A stretch of 64,000 nucleotides of DNA from Candidatus Opimibacter skivensis (GCA_016721905.1 JADKHH010000035.1:1-64000); one strand, 5' to 3'; shown: positions 18,711-28,960, counted from the first letter of the stretch. The notes: generated by a model not told the origin, from the sequence alone. Numbers and translations are program-made.

Positions 18711-20862
18711 TGTTAAAAGTCTTTATTTGCCATCTCCAAAGACCGGTCATGTGTGGTTTAGTTGGCTTGATTCGATTGTTAAAGTCCTTATGCACCATCT
18801 CCAAATACATACAAAACGCATTTGCCATCTTCATTTGACCTGGAGTCCTGCAATCAGGACTGAACAATTTAGGGCTGGCAACAACGATCACTGCACTACG
18901 AGCTCTTGAAATGGCTACGTTAAATCTATTGGCGTTGTAAAGAAAATCCATTCCCCTGGGTGCATCTTCGAGTGATGAACTTGCCATAGAATATATGACT
19001 ATTGGGGCCTCCTGACCTTGGAATTTGTCCACTGTGCCTACCCGAATTGCATCGGGCAGAATTGATTTGATTTTGGCTACCTGTGCATTGTAAGGTGAAA
19101 TAACGAGTATATCTTTTTGCTGGATTATGTGCTTCTCGCCCTTATGGTTTGTCCAAAAGACATCCCCTTTTGTCAAGTCAGTGATCATTGAATGAACGGT
19201 TTCGGCCTCTTCTGTGGACGAGTTTTGATTGCCTTGGTGATTTACAGGTAGATACCATAGTCCAGCTCCTTTAATGCTTGTATTTCCCTCAATTACTTGT
19301 AGTTCCATTCCAGTATGGGGATGAAGCCTTCCTGTATAAAACATCTCGGAGATATAGGCACAGATTTTAGGATGCATTCTCCATGTGTCATTAAGAAATA
19401 AACCTTTATCATCTGAGATAGTGCTTTCTCCTTTTAAAATATGTTCCAGAGCGGAAACTTCAGTTCCTTCCGGATGGGTACCTTGCTGAGGTTGTTTTAG
19501 TTGTTGTGGGTCACCCAGTAAGATCATACTTTTAGTGGCCTGTGATGCAGCTATTGTATCTGCCAATGATAACTGACCTGCCTCATCAACTACGAGCACA
19601 TCCACTGAATCAATAAACTCATGTCTCGGCCACATCCAGGTAGTACCGGCCAGTACGTTAACCTTATTATTTTTTAGGAGCGCTAAGGCTTTAGCATTAT
19701 CAGTTTCTTCCAGAATATCCGGATGTGGCACGTCTGATTTCTTACTCGGTTTGTGAGCACATCGAATATCAATTCCCTCTTCTTTGGCAGCCTTTATGAC
19801 TTCCTCCAAGAGATTACGCATCACTTTATGTCCCAAAGCAGTAATTCCTACTTTTTTACCTTGTTTGACGAGATCTATTATAATACGGGCACCGGTGTAG
19901 GTTTTTCCAGCCCCTGGAGGACCTTGAATTGGAAGAAAACTATTGTTCAATGAGCTAGTCCATTCCTTCGCTGTTTCCAGTAAAGATTCTGATGCAGCCA
20001 AAGTTTCCCGTCCAGGAGATGGTGCATTGCGCATCAGCAAACTTCTTCCTGACGGAAAAGGTCCATTCCCCTCCATACCATTTTCTACTACCCACTGCCC
20101 TAACCGGAAAAGGGCATCTCTTTTTTCTTTGTCATTTATAATTTTGTTGGTGAAGACAGAAGTAGGATGATATGTTTTGTACTTATCACTTTTTCGTATT
20201 TCTACAAATCCACTTTCTATTCTTGAAATTGAACCAGGCTTTTCGCCCTCCAAATCTTCCAAAACGTCTCCATCTGAAAGGTCGCATTCCTGCGGTGGAA
20301 ACGAATATTGATCAATGACATATTTTGCTTCCTCTACTACTCTTCTTTCAAATCTTAGTTTTCCAATAGCCGATTTCTCATCTATCAACTCTTCCTGCGA
20401 CAGATCTTTCAGTCTGAAATACTCCCACCACTTGGCTTTAGCTTCCCGTCTGTGAAATTCAAGTAAATTCGCAAGGAGCCATTTCGCCTGCTGCTCGGGA
20501 TTTCGGGCATCAGTATCGGGCGGTATCCCATCAATCAATTGCTCGTATAGAAGTTGTAGTTCCTTGGTTCTTTCCTCTAGGCTCTCACTTGCATCACCGC
20601 TTGATAATTCCGGTCTGCCAATTTCCACCCCTTTATTAAGTTGGTCTGTTCTGATCTGCTCAAACCAATTTCTTAATGCATAGGCGGATAGACAATCTTC
20701 GCGATTGTAAGCCATTGTAACCTCTTTGTTTCCCTCCAGTATCTCAGCATGACGAGATAATTCCAATGCATGCTCAAGGTGGCGTTTATACAGTGAAGCT
20801 TCAACCAGGTCTGTCTCCCGATGAAATTCAAAATATTTCTCAAGGTCCTTTAGTGAATATTT
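18664..20862 (-). CDS. RecB-like nuclease/DNA2-type helicase, C-terminal superfamily 1 helicase part
   Basis: The continuous ORF spans 18664-20766, and the coding frame extends up to about 20862 (YSLKDLEKYFEFHRETD). It carries a GPPGAGKTYTGA Walker A, VLVVDEAGQLSLAD (motif II), LLGDPQQLKQP (motif III), VGTVDKFQGQEAPIVIYSM and FNVAISRARSAVIVV (motifs V and VI). These are the motifs of the DNA2/UPF1-like SF1 helicases that form the C-terminal half of TM0106-family proteins (TIGR03491). AYNREDC at the start belongs to the preceding DnaQ/RNase H-like domain. It unwinds nucleic acid using ATP; the biological role of the family is not settled. Confidence 0.88.
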   Translation of the reverse strand, partial: KYSLKDLEKYFEFHRETDLVEASLYKRHLEHALELSRHAEILEGNKEVTMAYNREDCLSAYALRNWFEQIRTDQLNKGVEIGRPELSSGDASESLEERTKELQLLYEQLIDGIPPDTDARNPEQQAKWLLANLLEFHRREAKAKWWEYFRLKDLSQEELIDEKSAIGKLRFERRVVEEAKYVIDQYSFPPQECDLSDGDVLEDLEGEKPGSISRIESGFVEIRKSDKYKTYHPTSVFTNKIINDKEKRDALFRLGQWVVENGMEGNGPFPSGRSLLMRNAPSPGRETLAASESLLETAKEWTSSLNNSFLPIQGPPGAGKTYTGARIIIDLVKQGKKVGITALGHKVMRNLLEEVIKAAKEEGIDIRCAHKPSKKSDVPHPDILEETDNAKALALLKNNKVNVLAGTTWMWPRHEFIDSVDVLVVDEAGQLSLADTIAASQATKSMILLGDPQQLKQPQQGTHPEGTEVSALEHILKGESTISDDKGLFLNDTWRMHPKICAYISEMFYTGRLHPHTGMELQVIEGNTSIKGAGLWYLPVNHQGNQNSSTEEAETVHSMITDLTKGDVFWTNHKGEKHIIQQKDILVISPYNAQVAKIKSILPDAIRVGTVDKFQGQEAPIVIYSMASSSLEDAPRGMDFLYNANRFNVAISRARSAVIVVASPKLFSPDCRTPGQMKMANAFCMYLEMVHKDFNNRIKPTKPHMTGLWRWQIKTFNNGNLRITVLPNTRWH

Positions 20863-20873
20863 CTACGCTGGCC

Positions 20874-21557
20874 CTAAGGGTATGTTTCAAAATAGTATGC
20901 TAAGTCAACAAATCGCTTTCCACGCAAAAGTCTATCTATTTCGTACTCTTTGGTAGCATACCTGCCCATGAGTCTCTTAAGGGCCGAAGGCTCATAATGA
21001 CCAAAGTGGTATATATGTAAATCTGGATACTTCTCAAGTTTGTGGATGACCTTATCTAAAAAGGATTCAAAAGCTGCTTTCTCTCCTACCGGATCAAATG
21101 CCCAAATATGATGATACTCTGGCGCTCCAGATTCAACTTCAACCCACCCTGTTAGGTATTCCAACCCAGAAGAGCCCACGAATGGATCTCCTTCAAAGTC
21201 AAGAAAAATATCTCCTGGCGAAGGCTCAGGAAGTTTGTATAGACCAAAACCAGCATGAAGGTCTAACAACTCATAAATGGCCTTTTCCTTTATCCTACCT
21301 TCGAACTGAACCCTGGCCTGTTCTCTTATTCTCAAATACGTTTCAACTGAACCGCGGCTTGGTTTATGAGGTATAGGAATTGGAACTTTAGATAGTTCTT
21401 CAAGGGTGTGTATTCCCCAGTCCTTCAACTCTACTCGCTGTAGACTTGAAATTCCAGCTACTAGACTTAGATGATCATCTAGCCGTCGACGCTTATCGCA
21501 GACCTGCCACCATCTGCATATGTCACAATGGGTAACCGGGTCTGGGTATAACTCCAA
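20874..21557 (-). CDS. RecB-like nuclease/helicase, middle fragment (RNase H-like domain)
   Basis: It starts in frame with LYPDPVTHCDICRWWQVCDKRR, which holds the last two cysteines of the RecB-type Cys cluster (C..C.....C). It continues with DIFLDFEGDPFVG and YHFGHYEPSALKRLM, the RNase H-like (DEDD-type) segment of TM0106-family proteins. The frame ends near 20874; a different frame there reads LRASVE, expected from the family, and another shift leads to the helicase fragment. At its 5' end it is joined directly to the N-terminal fragment without the usual nuclease core. Confidence 0.75.
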   Translation of the reverse strand: MELYPDPVTHCDICRWWQVCDKRRRLDDHLSLVAGISSLQRVELKDWGIHTLEELSKVPIPIPHKPSRGSVETYLRIREQARVQFEGRIKEKAIYELLDLHAGFGLYKLPEPSPGDIFLDFEGDPFVGSSGLEYLTGWVEVESGAPEYHHIWAFDPVGEKAAFESFLDKVIHKLEKYPDLHIYHFGHYEPSALKRLMGRYATKEYEIDRLLRGKRFVDLAYYFETYP

Positions 21558-21874
21558 TCATCAGTCTCGAGCCATGCCTGATAAATATAATCTACGCCCT
21601 TTCTCATTTCAGATAAGGTTCGTTCAAAACCCTTCTCAATATTATCTGTACCAGGTACTGCAATGGAAATACCTTGTTTTCGCAGGTAATCAAGGTAATC
21701 CTTCTCAAATTGAAGGCCTCTTTCCTGCATAACAGCAAGCGAAGGGTCTAGCCATTTAGGCTTTTGAATTTTTCCCTCTACTGCAGCCAGATTAAGTTGA
21801 GTCAAATGGGCGCATCCAAGGTGATTAGATAGATCTGAAGGTGAAAGTTGGAAGCCTTCTTCGGTTTTCTTCAT
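21479..21874 (-). CDS. RecB-like nuclease/helicase, N-terminal fragment with internal deletion
   Basis: The start (MKKTEEGFQLSPSDLSNHLGCAHLTQLNLA) is typical of TM0106-family RecB-like nucleases: the S-P-S-D-L...C-x-H-x-T-x-L opening holds the first Cys. After GVDYIYQAWLETDDW, members of the family normally continue through roughly 100-120 residues with the Asp...Asp-x-Lys nuclease core. Here the sequence jumps straight to the TYPDPVTHCDIC region in another frame. The nuclease active site is therefore missing in this sequence. Either the locus has a real deletion of roughly 350 bases or the assembly collapsed. Confidence 0.75.
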   Translation of the reverse strand: MKKTEEGFQLSPSDLSNHLGCAHLTQLNLAAVEGKIQKPKWLDPSLAVMQERGLQFEKDYLDYLRKQGISIAVPGTDNIEKGFERTLSEMRKGVDYIYQAWLETDDWSYTQTRLPIVTYADGGRSAISVDG

Positions 21875-21913
21875 TAGAGGTCTTATTTGGTTTAGGGATT
21901 GGTAAGAACTACA

Positions 21914-22483
21914 TCAGATTATGCCACGTCGTCTCATTTCCCAAAAGCATTTAGCGGTGATCTCAATATCAACGGAGGCATTATGTGCTTCATCAAATGA
22001 TTCATTGAATAGCTTATAGTGTAATTCCGGAAGCTTTGGCCATTTAGGTCCATAGGGACCGGGAATGGCGCAAAAATCAGTAGATGCCAGCATTGTACAA
22101 ATCTTGCGCTTTGAAGGGATGCCGTTTGTCATCCCATTTCGCAGAAACTCAGCTCCGACAATGTTTTCATCAAAACTGATGTTGTGGGCAATAAGGATTT
22201 TTGAATCTGAAACCAGCTTATGAAAATTCTGCAAAACTTCTAGTAATGGCAAACCTTCCTTTAATGCGCGCTCATTTGTAATGCCATGTATATTTGAAGA
22301 AGGAACAGGTATACTGTAGCCTTCGGGTTTGATAATAAAATCTCCCCGGTCAATCTCTGCGCCATCGTTGTCATAAAACAAATAGGCCAATTGAACCATC
22401 CGAGGCCAATTATTTAAGTTTGTAACAGGTGCCTTCCAGCTTATTGGAAGACCTGTCGTTTCCGTATCAAAGAAGAGGTACAT
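21914..22483 (-). CDS. DnaQ-like 3'-5' exonuclease (DEDDh)
   Basis: The 189-residue protein has the exonuclease motifs in order: FDTETTGLP (Exo I, D and E), HNISFDENI (Exo II, D) and HNASVDIEI (Exo III, H and D). It therefore has all catalytic residues of the DEDDh class, which trims 3' ends using two metal ions. There is no polymerase or other domain. It lies between the helicase gene and xseB on the same strand. It could work with the helicase or with ExoVII in DNA end processing; this is inference from position only. Confidence 0.88.
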   Translation of the reverse strand: MYLFFDTETTGLPISWKAPVTNLNNWPRMVQLAYLFYDNDGAEIDRGDFIIKPEGYSIPVPSSNIHGITNERALKEGLPLLEVLQNFHKLVSDSKILIAHNISFDENIVGAEFLRNGMTNGIPSKRKICTMLASTDFCAIPGPYGPKWPKLPELHYKLFNESFDEAHNASVDIEITAKCFWEMRRRGII

Positions 22484-22547
22484 ATTTTTGGTTTTAGGAT
22501 AAAATAATCTTATAAAAAATAGCTTTTAGACTTTCACAAAAAAAATC

Positions 22548-22769
22548 TTAGGTGTCTCCGGTACCACTGGTTGTTGACTCTAGTTCTTTTAAGATTTTGT
22601 TGACATCCTCCTCAGTGGTAGTAAGTTTGGCCTTACATGTTTTAATCAAGAGAGCTGCACGTTTTACTTTATTTGAGAGTTCATCAACGGTAATCTCACC
22701 TTGTTCGATGTCAGAGACAATAGCTTGTAGCTCATCAAATGCTTCAGTGTAGTTAATAACTTCTGTCAT
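22548..22769 (-). CDS. xseB: Exodeoxyribonuclease VII small subunit
   Basis: A 73-residue protein of the right size, with the family's YTEAFDELQAIVSDIEQGE and VDELSNKVKRA helices. The small subunits coat and regulate the XseA coiled-coil arm. The start at 22769 overlaps the end of xseA by four bases, the usual xseA-xseB coupling. The C-terminal tail (SGTGDT) is polar and short. Confidence 0.9.
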   Translation of the reverse strand: MTEVINYTEAFDELQAIVSDIEQGEITVDELSNKVKRAALLIKTCKAKLTTTEEDVNKILKELESTTSGTGDT

Positions 22770-24302
22770 GGTTCTGTTGGTTTTTCCTTATTAGTAACAA
22801 TGCTTTCAATATTTCCTTCAAATAGGATAGTCTTGAGGATATCTCCCTGAGTTAAGTTTTCAGTGTTTTTGACTGCTTTGCCATCGTGCATAGTAATACT
22901 GTATCCTCTTTTCAATACATGCTGAGGGCTCATGATTTCAATATGCTTTTCAAGCATAGTTAGTTCGTTCTTGCTGTTTTGCAAATGAACCCCAACTCGC
23001 TCGCTTAGCTTTTTGAGACAGGAGGTCTGTATTACGTCTATTAGCCAGGATTATTCTTTGTGAACCGTTCTTAACTTGAAAAGTGCTTTGTTGAATACTC
23101 ATCAAAAATTGTCTGATCTGAGCATTTACATCCTTTCTGATGCTTGTGGCAATGAGTACAATATCTTGTTTCCAGGTGCTGAATTGTATAGCTGCACCTT
23201 TTTTTATGGCTTCCTTGATTGTAAAAAGATATTCTTTCTCATTCTTAAAGACGAAACGGGATTGTTGAACAAGGGTTTGAGACAAGCCGTTGACATTATT
23301 TCTATTCTTTAAAAGTATGTTTCCGGTAACAGATCGAAAAAGCTTGACCTCTGATTGTAATTTTGTCTTTTCTTCTAAAATCAATCGCCTTGATTTATCA
23401 ATGAGCAACTTTTCAGCATCCTTAACCGGAACAGAAAAGTTGTGAAATTTTTGGATTAGCAATTCTGCAAGCTTGGTTGGCGTGATCGCATTTGTATGGG
23501 AGACCATCTCTGAAACAGTTTCATTTGTTGAGTGTCCTATCCCTGTTAGTACAGGAATTGGAAAAAGGGCTATAGCCTTACTAAGGTCATAATGATTATA
23601 GCAGGTTAAACCTATATCACCTCCTCCACCCCGTATAATGGCTACAGCATCAAAATGGTGTATGACTTTCTGAATTCGCTTGAGTTGTCCTACTATTCCA
23701 TCGACAGCCTTGTCTCCTTGTAAGAGGGAAGGAAAGATGAGATGAAAAAACTTATAGCCCCAGGCGTTCTTATTTAAGACATCTATGAAATCTGAATATC
23801 CCTTGCTGGTTTCTACAGAAATGATTGCAATTCTCTGTGGAACAGTGGCAAGTTTTGTTGATTTGTTTTTACCAAAAATTCCTTCTTCCTTTAATTTTCG
23901 AATAGTCTCCTGCTTTTCTCTTTCAAGGTCTCCAATAGTAAAGCTTGGATCTATATCCAGGATATCTAATGCTAAGCCATAAGTTGGTGTGTATTTGATT
24001 TTGGCATTGATTAAGATTTTGATGCCATCTTTCAAGGGTTCTTTTAGGATTTCAATGAAATTTCTGTTAATTCTTTGGTATTCTGCTCCCCATAGGTTTG
24101 CCTTTATCTCAGCTATTATTTTGCCATCAACTTTCTCGACCAATTCCGGATAACAATGGCCTGATTTCGGATAAAAATTGAGTTTATTCATTTCGGCTTT
24201 TATCCAATATGAATTTTTATATCGGCTCTCAATAGTCTTTTTTATACTATTGGTTACTTCCAGTAACGAAAATACTTGCTTATCATGGATGACCTCAGGC
24301 AT
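22766..24302 (-). CDS. xseA: Exodeoxyribonuclease VII large subunit (frameshifted near C-terminus)
   Basis: The main frame 22950-24302 starts with an N-terminal OB-fold (FSLLEVTNSIKKTIESRYKNSYWIKAEM) and has the catalytic core: AIISVETSKGYSDF, IIRGGGGDIG and PVLTGIGHSTNETVSEMV. A long coiled-coil arm follows. The last about 70 residues are in another frame (22766-22984), reading MLEKHIEIMSPQHVLKRGYSIT, a hallmark of the XseA C-terminus, so a frameshift lies near 22970. With XseB it degrades single-stranded DNA from both ends. The housekeeping gene should be intact, so I suspect a sequencing error. Confidence 0.92.
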
Positions 24303-24354
24303 CGTGAAAGTTAAAATTGAATTGTGAAATAATTATATTCTCAATCATGTAATC

Positions 24355-25091
24355 CTATGCTTCCAGCCCCCTCACCTTCTTATCATATATATCATTAAAC
24401 CACATACGCTTAAACATTAAATTTACCTTATCCTCTGTAAGTTTATTGTAGAGTTCCAGTTTAGTGTTGATAAAGTTAAGTAATTCATTATCGATCTCCT
24501 CATTGAATTTGTCCTGAATGTTAGCTTTGGTATTATCTTGATTAAAGAAGCTCATGAGCTCTTCATTAGCGTAGATGTTGGTTTTCATTCGCTCAAATTC
24601 GACCTTGTCCTCTTGCTTCAGGTCGAGGCCATAAGTTTCATTAAGGACCTTGATGATCTTGGTCAGCCACTCCATTTCTTCAACTGGCTTTTTGCCACCT
24701 CCATCCGGAGTCATCCCATATGCTTGCGAAGATTCACTGACCAGTCCAAGGTCTGTTGTGTACTGGTGTTGAAGTTTATAACTGTCAAGCCCGATTTCCC
24801 CCAACACATCCCAGGGAAGAGGTGATTTTAAGACCGGAAGGACTTTCATCAATGCACTTAGAAGGACGTAGTATTTTTCAAGCTGGACATCTGAAAAGGA
24901 AATGATCTGGGATAGAAATCGGTAGAGCCGGATATAGGTTTTTATTTTGGCCTTGATATCTACCTTCTGATCATCATCCAGCGTCTCATTATAGCGTTTG
25001 ACTATTCCAGCCAGTACAGGTTGTAATAGTTCCTTATGATCACCAGGCTTGAAGAATAGCCCGGCAAATACTTCAAGCTCATTAGTGAATC
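24355..25091 (-). CDS. hsdR: Type I restriction endonuclease subunit R, C-terminal fragment
   Basis: From about 25090 the frame reads LEVFAGLFFKPGDHKELLQPV and continues helically through LYRFLSQIISF and LEKYYVLLSALMKVL to the stop at 24355. This helical region is the C-terminal domain of HsdR that docks on the methylase core. The tail (FMRMWFNDIYDKKVRGLEA-like) ends the gene. A frameshift near 25085 separates it from the motor domains. Confidence 0.85.
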
Positions 25092-25744
25092 AATTGTGCA
25101 TCCTCAATATGATGGAGCACATCATACAGACTGTTAGGATCTGTCTGATCATCTTCGTCCATATAAATACCCCCATAATACTCCTGGAAGTCCTTTTGGA
25201 TCATTTCAGGATCATTGACGAAATCGAGGATCATCGTGGAGTCCTTGCCATTCTTTGTCCGATTGAGTCGGCTTAAAGTTTGAACAGTATTGGCACCCCC
25301 TAGCTTTTTATCTACAAACATGGTGTGCAACAATGGCTCGTCAAATCCTGTCTGAAACATATTGGCGACGATCAGAATTCTGTATTGAGGCAATTTGAAT
25401 GCCTCTGGGATTTCAAATTTTCCTCCTAGATTGTTCATGTTTTCCATCAGATAGTCCTCTCCAGTCTCGGCATCTGTTACTGTGCCACTGAAAGCGACCA
25501 ATGCACTATACGGAAGTTTCATCTCGCGCATGACATCATCAAACTTGCGCTTGAACCTGACTGCATGGAGTCGAGATCTTGTCACTACCATTGCTCGAGC
25601 TTCTCCTTGAATCTCCTTTTGGGTCTGGCTGACAAAGTGCTCGATCATCACCCGGGACTTCTTCTCTATTGCATGGTCCTGAAGGTCTACATAAGAGGAA
25701 AGCAAGCGAACAGTTTTTTTCTTGTCATATTCCTTATCCTCCAC
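25082..25744 (-). CDS. hsdR: Type I restriction endonuclease subunit R, second RecA-like domain fragment
   Basis: It holds the second motor domain: MVVTRSRLHAVRFKRKFDD, then ILIVANMFQTGFDEPLLHTMFVDK (motif V) and TVQTLSRLNRTKNGKDSTMILDF (motif VI). The frame opens at a shift near 25740 (the two frames overlap at 25734-25744) and closes near 25085. It is internal to hsdR. Confidence 0.9.
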   Translation of the reverse strand: MEDKEYDKKKTVRLLSSYVDLQDHAIEKKSRVMIEHFVSQTQKEIQGEARAMVVTRSRLHAVRFKRKFDDVMREMKLPYSALVAFSGTVTDAETGEDYLMENMNNLGGKFEIPEAFKLPQYRILIVANMFQTGFDEPLLHTMFVDKKLGGANTVQTLSRLNRTKNGKDSTMILDFVNDPEMIQKDFQEYYGGIYMDEDDQTDPNSLYDVLHHIEDAQLIH

Positions 25745-27329
25745 TTCCTGACCGTTTGACGATTTTATAATACCGTCTCCAGCTCATGTAATTTTTAAGT
25801 ACATCCAGAATGAAGCCCTCTTTGATAGCCTGCTCCATGGTATAAACATCAAATGGTTCTTTCTTTCCATTTTGAAGTGTCCCGAAGAGTTCTATCGTTT
25901 TGGACTTGGGTGTAGCGGTAAAAGCAAAGAAGGAAATATTCGGTTGGTTGCCTTTCTTTTTGATTTCTTCTTCAATGAGCTCATCTATAGCCATCTCTGT
26001 TTTGTCTGCAGACTCTGCCTCTTCAAGCGACAATGCTTTCCTAAGATGCCTGGCGGACTCACCGGATTGTGAACTATGCGCTTCATCGATGATCACCGCA
26101 TAAGTCGTATCTTTTTTTTGAGATATCATCTCAGATATAACCGGAAACTTCTGAAGTGTGGTGATGATAATCCGCTTATTGCTTTCAATAGCATCCTTCA
26201 GGTCCTGTGAAGTTTTATTTTTATCGATATAGGCCACTACACCAGGTACCTGCGCGAACTGACGGATGGTGTTCTGTATCTGTGCATTCAGGACCCTTCG
26301 ATCTGTGACCACGATGACACTGCTGAAAAGTGTTTTATCATCATCCGGATGTTGGTAGAAATCAGACAACCTATGCGCAAGCCAAGCTATTGTATTTGAC
26401 TTTCCGGATCCTGCCGAATGATAGACCAGGTACTTTTGACCAACACCATCTTTACGGACACCGTGGATCAGTTTTTGGACCGCCCTTCGCTGATGATATC
26501 GTGGAAAGATCAGGACTTTAGACTCCTTTTCTTTAAGCTCCCGTGTTTTCTTATCAAAGTATTTATCCTTGTTGATTTGCAGATTAACATAGTTCTGGAT
26601 CAGATCCAGCAGAGAGTCTTTGCTCAGCACCTCTTCCCATAGATAGGAAGTAGCGAAACCCTTTGGATTTTCGTTGACCAGCGCCATATTGAAAGGTAGA
26701 AAGTGTGTATCCTTTCCTTTCAATTCCGTACACATGCTCACTTGTTCTGTTCCAACCGCAAAATGGACTAGGCATCGTCTGAATTCAAGGAGGGTTTCCT
26801 TAGCATCACGATCACGCATATATTGCTTGATGGCATCCAGGTGGGTCTGCCCGGTCAATGCATTTTTCAATTCAATAGTCATGATCGGTATCCCGTTCAG
26901 AAACAGGACCAAGTCAATGGCATTGCTATTAGTTTTGGAATACTGCAGTTGACGTATGACCGTAAACCTATTTTTTTCATACCATTCTGCATGTTCAGGA
27001 TTGCGGGAGTGGACAGGTTTAAAGTAGGCCAAATTGAGAGTTTGGCCCCGGTCTTTAACATTCTCACGGAAGACATCTATTGTCTTTCTTTTACGGATTT
27101 CCTCCGAGACTCTTTCCGCTATTTTTTCATGCGTCTGGGCATCATATTGTTTATAAAGGGCTATGACCTTTGTTGGCTGGGTGTCATCTAAGAATCCATG
27201 AAGATCTTCCCGGATAAGACACAGATCTTTATCATAGACGGATCTGTCTTTAAGCACAAAGCCATGAACTTCCACCAGGTGCTTGATGATATGATCCTCC
27301 AGATGTATTTCTTTTGTGCCTTCGGCCAT
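25734..27329 (-). CDS. hsdR: Type I restriction endonuclease subunit R, N-terminal nuclease and first motor domain
   Basis: IDLVLFLNGIPIMTIELKN near residues 150-170 provides the D...ExK nuclease motif of HsdR. VYHSAGSGKSNTIAW is Walker A, VIIDEAHSSQSGE the DEAH box, and FAFTATPKSKTIELFG motif III. HsdR translocates DNA using ATP and cuts it when unmethylated sites are bound by the HsdMS core. The start at 27329 follows the PIN-domain gene, 30 bases downstream of its stop, so hsdR is separated from hsdS by the XRE-ImmA/PIN pair. Confidence 0.93.
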   Translation of the reverse strand: MAEGTKEIHLEDHIIKHLVEVHGFVLKDRSVYDKDLCLIREDLHGFLDDTQPTKVIALYKQYDAQTHEKIAERVSEEIRKRKTIDVFRENVKDRGQTLNLAYFKPVHSRNPEHAEWYEKNRFTVIRQLQYSKTNSNAIDLVLFLNGIPIMTIELKNALTGQTHLDAIKQYMRDRDAKETLLEFRRCLVHFAVGTEQVSMCTELKGKDTHFLPFNMALVNENPKGFATSYLWEEVLSKDSLLDLIQNYVNLQINKDKYFDKKTRELKEKESKVLIFPRYHQRRAVQKLIHGVRKDGVGQKYLVYHSAGSGKSNTIAWLAHRLSDFYQHPDDDKTLFSSVIVVTDRRVLNAQIQNTIRQFAQVPGVVAYIDKNKTSQDLKDAIESNKRIIITTLQKFPVISEMISQKKDTTYAVIIDEAHSSQSGESARHLRKALSLEEAESADKTEMAIDELIEEEIKKKGNQPNISFFAFTATPKSKTIELFGTLQNGKKEPFDVYTMEQAIKEGFILDVLKNYMSWRRYYKIVKRSGSGG

Positions 27330-27359
27330 TTGATTTACTTCATTCGATTTGATAATCTT

Positions 27360-27893
27360 TTAATCTTCTTCTGCTCCATCTACAAAAAGTCTGCCCTTTT
27401 TCCATAATCTTACCCTTATCCTAATGGCATCTTTTGGCAATCGACTATTTATCGTCAGGAGTTGCTCAATCTTTTCAACTGCCATTTCACAAGTAATAAT
27501 CCTCTGGGCTAATAGTTCGTCAAAAAGATAGATAATACCTCTGACTTCAGTCCCGGCAGCTGTTGCCAATTTTCGTAGGCTCCCATCCCCTGTCACTAAT
27601 ATACCTCCAAGTTTCCGGCTGTAATACCAGGTTGAGCAATCTTCCCAGCTTAACCCACCACCAATTTCTAGCAAACCATTGATACCATCAAAATCTTCAT
27701 CATTTAAGGTCGGGATCACGGTAAGGTGACCTGCCTCTATGATTTTCGCTATTAGTGCTTCCTGTGTATCCTCTATTTCAGCCAGGATAAAATCCGTAGT
27801 ACACATCTCAAAATCCAAAAGACTGAATTCCTGCAGCAGTTTAAGCTCAATCAGGTCTATGAGAATGTTGGCATCGTTGATCAGTATTTTCAT
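27360..27893 (-). CDS. PIN-domain protein, putative toxin-like ribonuclease
   Basis: The N-terminus (MKILINDANILIDL) is the first PIN strand with its acidic residue. AEIEDTQEALIA supplies an acidic second position, and WEDCSTWYYSRKLGGILVTGDGSLRKLA carries the further acidic residues and the typical D..LR..A helix. PIN domains are metal-dependent ribonucleases. The gene starts 10 bases after the XRE-ImmA stop. The pair resembles the PIN/ImmA-family toxin-antitoxin arrangement described for DUF4411-type PINs, but I cannot confirm this subfamily from sequence alone. Confidence 0.72.
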   Translation of the reverse strand: MKILINDANILIDLIELKLLQEFSLLDFEMCTTDFILAEIEDTQEALIAKIIEAGHLTVIPTLNDEDFDGINGLLEIGGGLSWEDCSTWYYSRKLGGILVTGDGSLRKLATAAGTEVRGIIYLFDELLAQRIITCEMAVEKIEQLLTINSRLPKDAIRIRVRLWKKGRLFVDGAEED

Positions 27894-27903
27894 ACCGATG
27901 CAT

Positions 27904-28948
27904 TTAAAACATAGTACTTTCCCGGAGCTCGCTGATGCTACGATTGAGTAGTGATGATGCTTTACTTATGCTGATATTTTCCTGGGACAAAGCCCGAAAC
28001 ACCAGTTGTTGAAACCGCTCTGACTTTTCAGGAGTGGCGAAACGTGGTTGATCAATGATTCTTTTTAATTCAGGATTAGAATTGATAGCTCTATAAAAGT
28101 AGCTTTTGTTTTCATGAATGATACCTGCATCTACAAGCCTGCATATGATCGCCTGTATGCTGATGCCATATTTTTCCTGCACGGCCTCCAACTCTTCGAT
28201 GTATAAAGCATTTCGGGCTGGTCCAAATTCATACATCACCATATCTCTGGGAAATAAAAACTCAGCCGCAAAGAGATTACAGAAATTTTCTTCCATCTTT
28301 CGATCACATTCAGGGAGATTCATTAAGAGATGTCCCAATTCATGCAGCAGAGTAAATCGCTTACGCTCGACGGTATAATGGCCATTGACAACGATGACTG
28401 GGTACTTGTCATTGACGAAAGTGGCAAGGCCGTCAAAGGAGTCGTCCACGTCATGGAGTTCTACCACTTTGATCTCCTGATCTTCCAAAAGCTGGATCAG
28501 GTTATGTGCGGGATCAAGACCAATTTTCCAATCATTTCGAAGTTTTAAAACGGCAGCGACTACATCTTCGGCTGACTTGATTTCAATTCCGCCAATACTA
28601 TTTTCAAAGGAAGAGTCAATTTGGAGGATATCTTCTATCCAGAGGTAATTTTCCATCTCAAGACGGATTTTCTCTTTGAGGGCATCCTGCTTTTTGGCTG
28701 AAAAACTTGCCTTCTTGCGGAAGTTGACCTGCCCTATTTCGACCTGGAAAGGCCTGAAAAAGTAGTCTGACTTGACCTTAAAGAGCCTGGCTAGCTGGAA
28801 TCAACTTTTCGCTGGTAGGGCTGGAAAGGCCCTGCTCGTATTTGTTGATCATCTGCTTAGACACTCCCAAAGTATTGGCGACTTCCTGCAGGGACAGGCC
28901 ATGCAGGAGGCGTGCGTTCTTAATCCGGTTAGCTACTATTGGGTTCAT
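27904..28948 (-). CDS. XRE-family HTH and ImmA/IrrE metallopeptidase fusion regulator
   Basis: The N-terminal frame (to 28778) carries an XRE helix-turn-helix: RIKNARLLHGLSLQEVANTLGVSKQMINKYEQG. A frameshift near 28795 leads to LARLFKVKSDYFFRPFQVE and onward to the continuous frame ending at 27904. This holds LLHELGHLL (HExxH zinc site) and NFCNLFAAEFLFP (downstream acidic region), typical of COG2856 ImmA/IrrE. I place the start at 28948, not 28996, because the nested palindrome at 28961-28998 lies directly upstream and looks like its operator. Proteins of this type repress their own promoter and may be inactivated by self-proteolysis; here it would control the PIN protein. Confidence 0.85.
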
Positions 28949-28960
28949 GATTGATGGATT

